This document shows positions 63,021 through 64,000 of a DNA stretch of 64,000 nt, one piece after another (position 1 is the first letter of the stretch; each line of letters begins with the position of its first letter). Below the pieces are notes generated by a model. That model was not told the origin of the DNA, made no database searches, and was given only the letters and a program-made list of their open reading frames with translations. This DNA is from Fasciolopsis buskii (Eukaryota; Platyhelminthes; Trematoda; Plagiorchiida; Fasciolidae), in contig LUCM01008234.1 in NCBI GenBank assembly GCA_008360955.1, positions 140,494-204,493 of the forward strand. Direction: 5' to 3'. The position numbers and the translations under genes are program-made.

Positions 63021-64000
63021 AAATAGTCTTGCAATTTCGGGCACCGGCTTGTAGCCTCACCTTTCACTTGGACTGGTGCACAATCCCATATGGTCCTGAT
63101 CCGAACACAAACAACTTGAACCTATATCATCACAAGCAGTGCATTGCACCTGTTTTCGATAACCAAGGGTCAATTTTACCGACAGGCGAAAGATCATTCT
63201 TTTCCCTGGTCAAATATAATGTTGAACTGTAAATTGAAATTGTTTTGCAACAATACTAACACTTGCACCCCGAATTGCTGGTACACACTGAAATATCTCT
63301 GACCGCGGACTAACCAAATGAAGGTAGCAAGAACAGCAGCCACGCAGCATCACATTCACGTTCATTTATGACGTGTCCGTTCATACATTAACTAGACAGA
63401 AACACTATTAGGTGATTAACTTTGAGCCAATTGCAATCGCGAAATGCTGGCTCTTTTGACTATTAAGTTGCCGTTATTTTGACTGGTTGGTCGCAACCGC
63501 AATCGAATGCGGAGGTATACTGTCCTGTCACATTATTTGTGCATACACTCGGTACATGTTTACACAGTTTATCCTCTCTTGAACAGAATATCGTGAAGGG
63601 CACCTGTTTTTAAGATGGCTCAATCAAGCAATTGCCACGAAGATGAAAGGGCTGTTGCTGCACCGGTATTCAGATAGTACCATTAGGAATGAAGCACTTT
63701 GGCTTGCCGTCGACGTAACCGCCATCCGTGCAGCGCCTGAATGACACTATTCTTGCATGTGCAATAGGAGCGCGAATTTTCCTACAGGTAGGTAACTTTT
63801 GCTAAAACATCTCACTGCAAAAGTTACTTTCTCAATATTCCATATGTGACCGAACTGTTCCGTGAAGTCACTTTTCCCCCTGTTATTAATGAACACGATC
63901 TGTGCTGTTAGATTTAACTGAAAGTCAGCTTTTTTCACCTCATTTGGTGGAGGATAAAGGAACCTCATGTGTGTGACACAGTTATGATCTATTTCAAGAA
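63021..64000. other. Anonymous sequence to window end
   Basis: No gene or repeat is recognised. The 73-codon minus-strand frame at 63747-63968 has no motif. Confidence 0.45.

Noticed and set aside
1..64000. CRISPR array, operon, phage or bacterial island
   Set aside because: There are no regularly spaced direct repeats with unique spacers, no densely packed genes and no ribosome-binding-site pattern. The sequence is eukaryotic in character.

Overview
This window looks like gene-poor, AT-leaning nuclear DNA from an animal. The likeliest source is a parasitic flatworm, probably a trematode. That is an inference from the transposon families, not from a host gene. The repeats are relics of a CR1/jockey-type LINE, a Merlin (IS1595/ISXO2-like) DNA transposon and a retropepsin-bearing retroelement, plus tRNA-headed short elements and triplet, AT and pentanucleotide microsatellites. 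There is no operon structure, ribosome-binding-site pattern, rRNA or CRISPR array, and no intact host gene that I can recognise. Most open frames of 60-160 codons are about what chance gives at this base composition.

Layout. Positions 1-15 kb are mostly anonymous sequence carrying several copies of a tRNA-Leu-like short repeat (family A), at least two of them with inverted tails. They also hold a (TAC)n tract and one copy of a repeat bounded by TA-rich runs (family C). At 15.9-16.6 kb lies one copy of a roughly 775-bp sequence that recurs at 31.3-32.1 kb in the same orientation and almost unchanged. Between 20 and 24 kb is a nest of old repeats (families C, D, E) around a decayed aspartic-protease frame. 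From 25.6 to 37.4 kb there are further family C copies and other tRNA-headed elements (family B and others).

At 42.6 kb an 18-bp C-rich minisatellite runs into a 910-bp assembly gap. The first readable sequence after the gap is the C-terminal half of a Merlin transposase broken by a stop codon. A degenerate LINE on the minus strand fills 49.9-52.3 kb; its endonuclease and reverse transcriptase are recognisable but frameshifted, and one catalytic Asp is missing. The remainder to 64 kb is anonymous apart from microsatellites and a second copy of repeat E.

The only hint of a host gene is a weak cluster of open segments with matching splice signals on the minus strand at 46.9-47.7 kb, including a two-helix hydrophobic segment. 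No convincing new biological system is visible. The points most worth following up are the inverted-tail tRNA-Leu-like elements, the near-identical 775-bp pair, the Merlin copy whose stop falls where a Trp is expected, and the candidate spliced gene.
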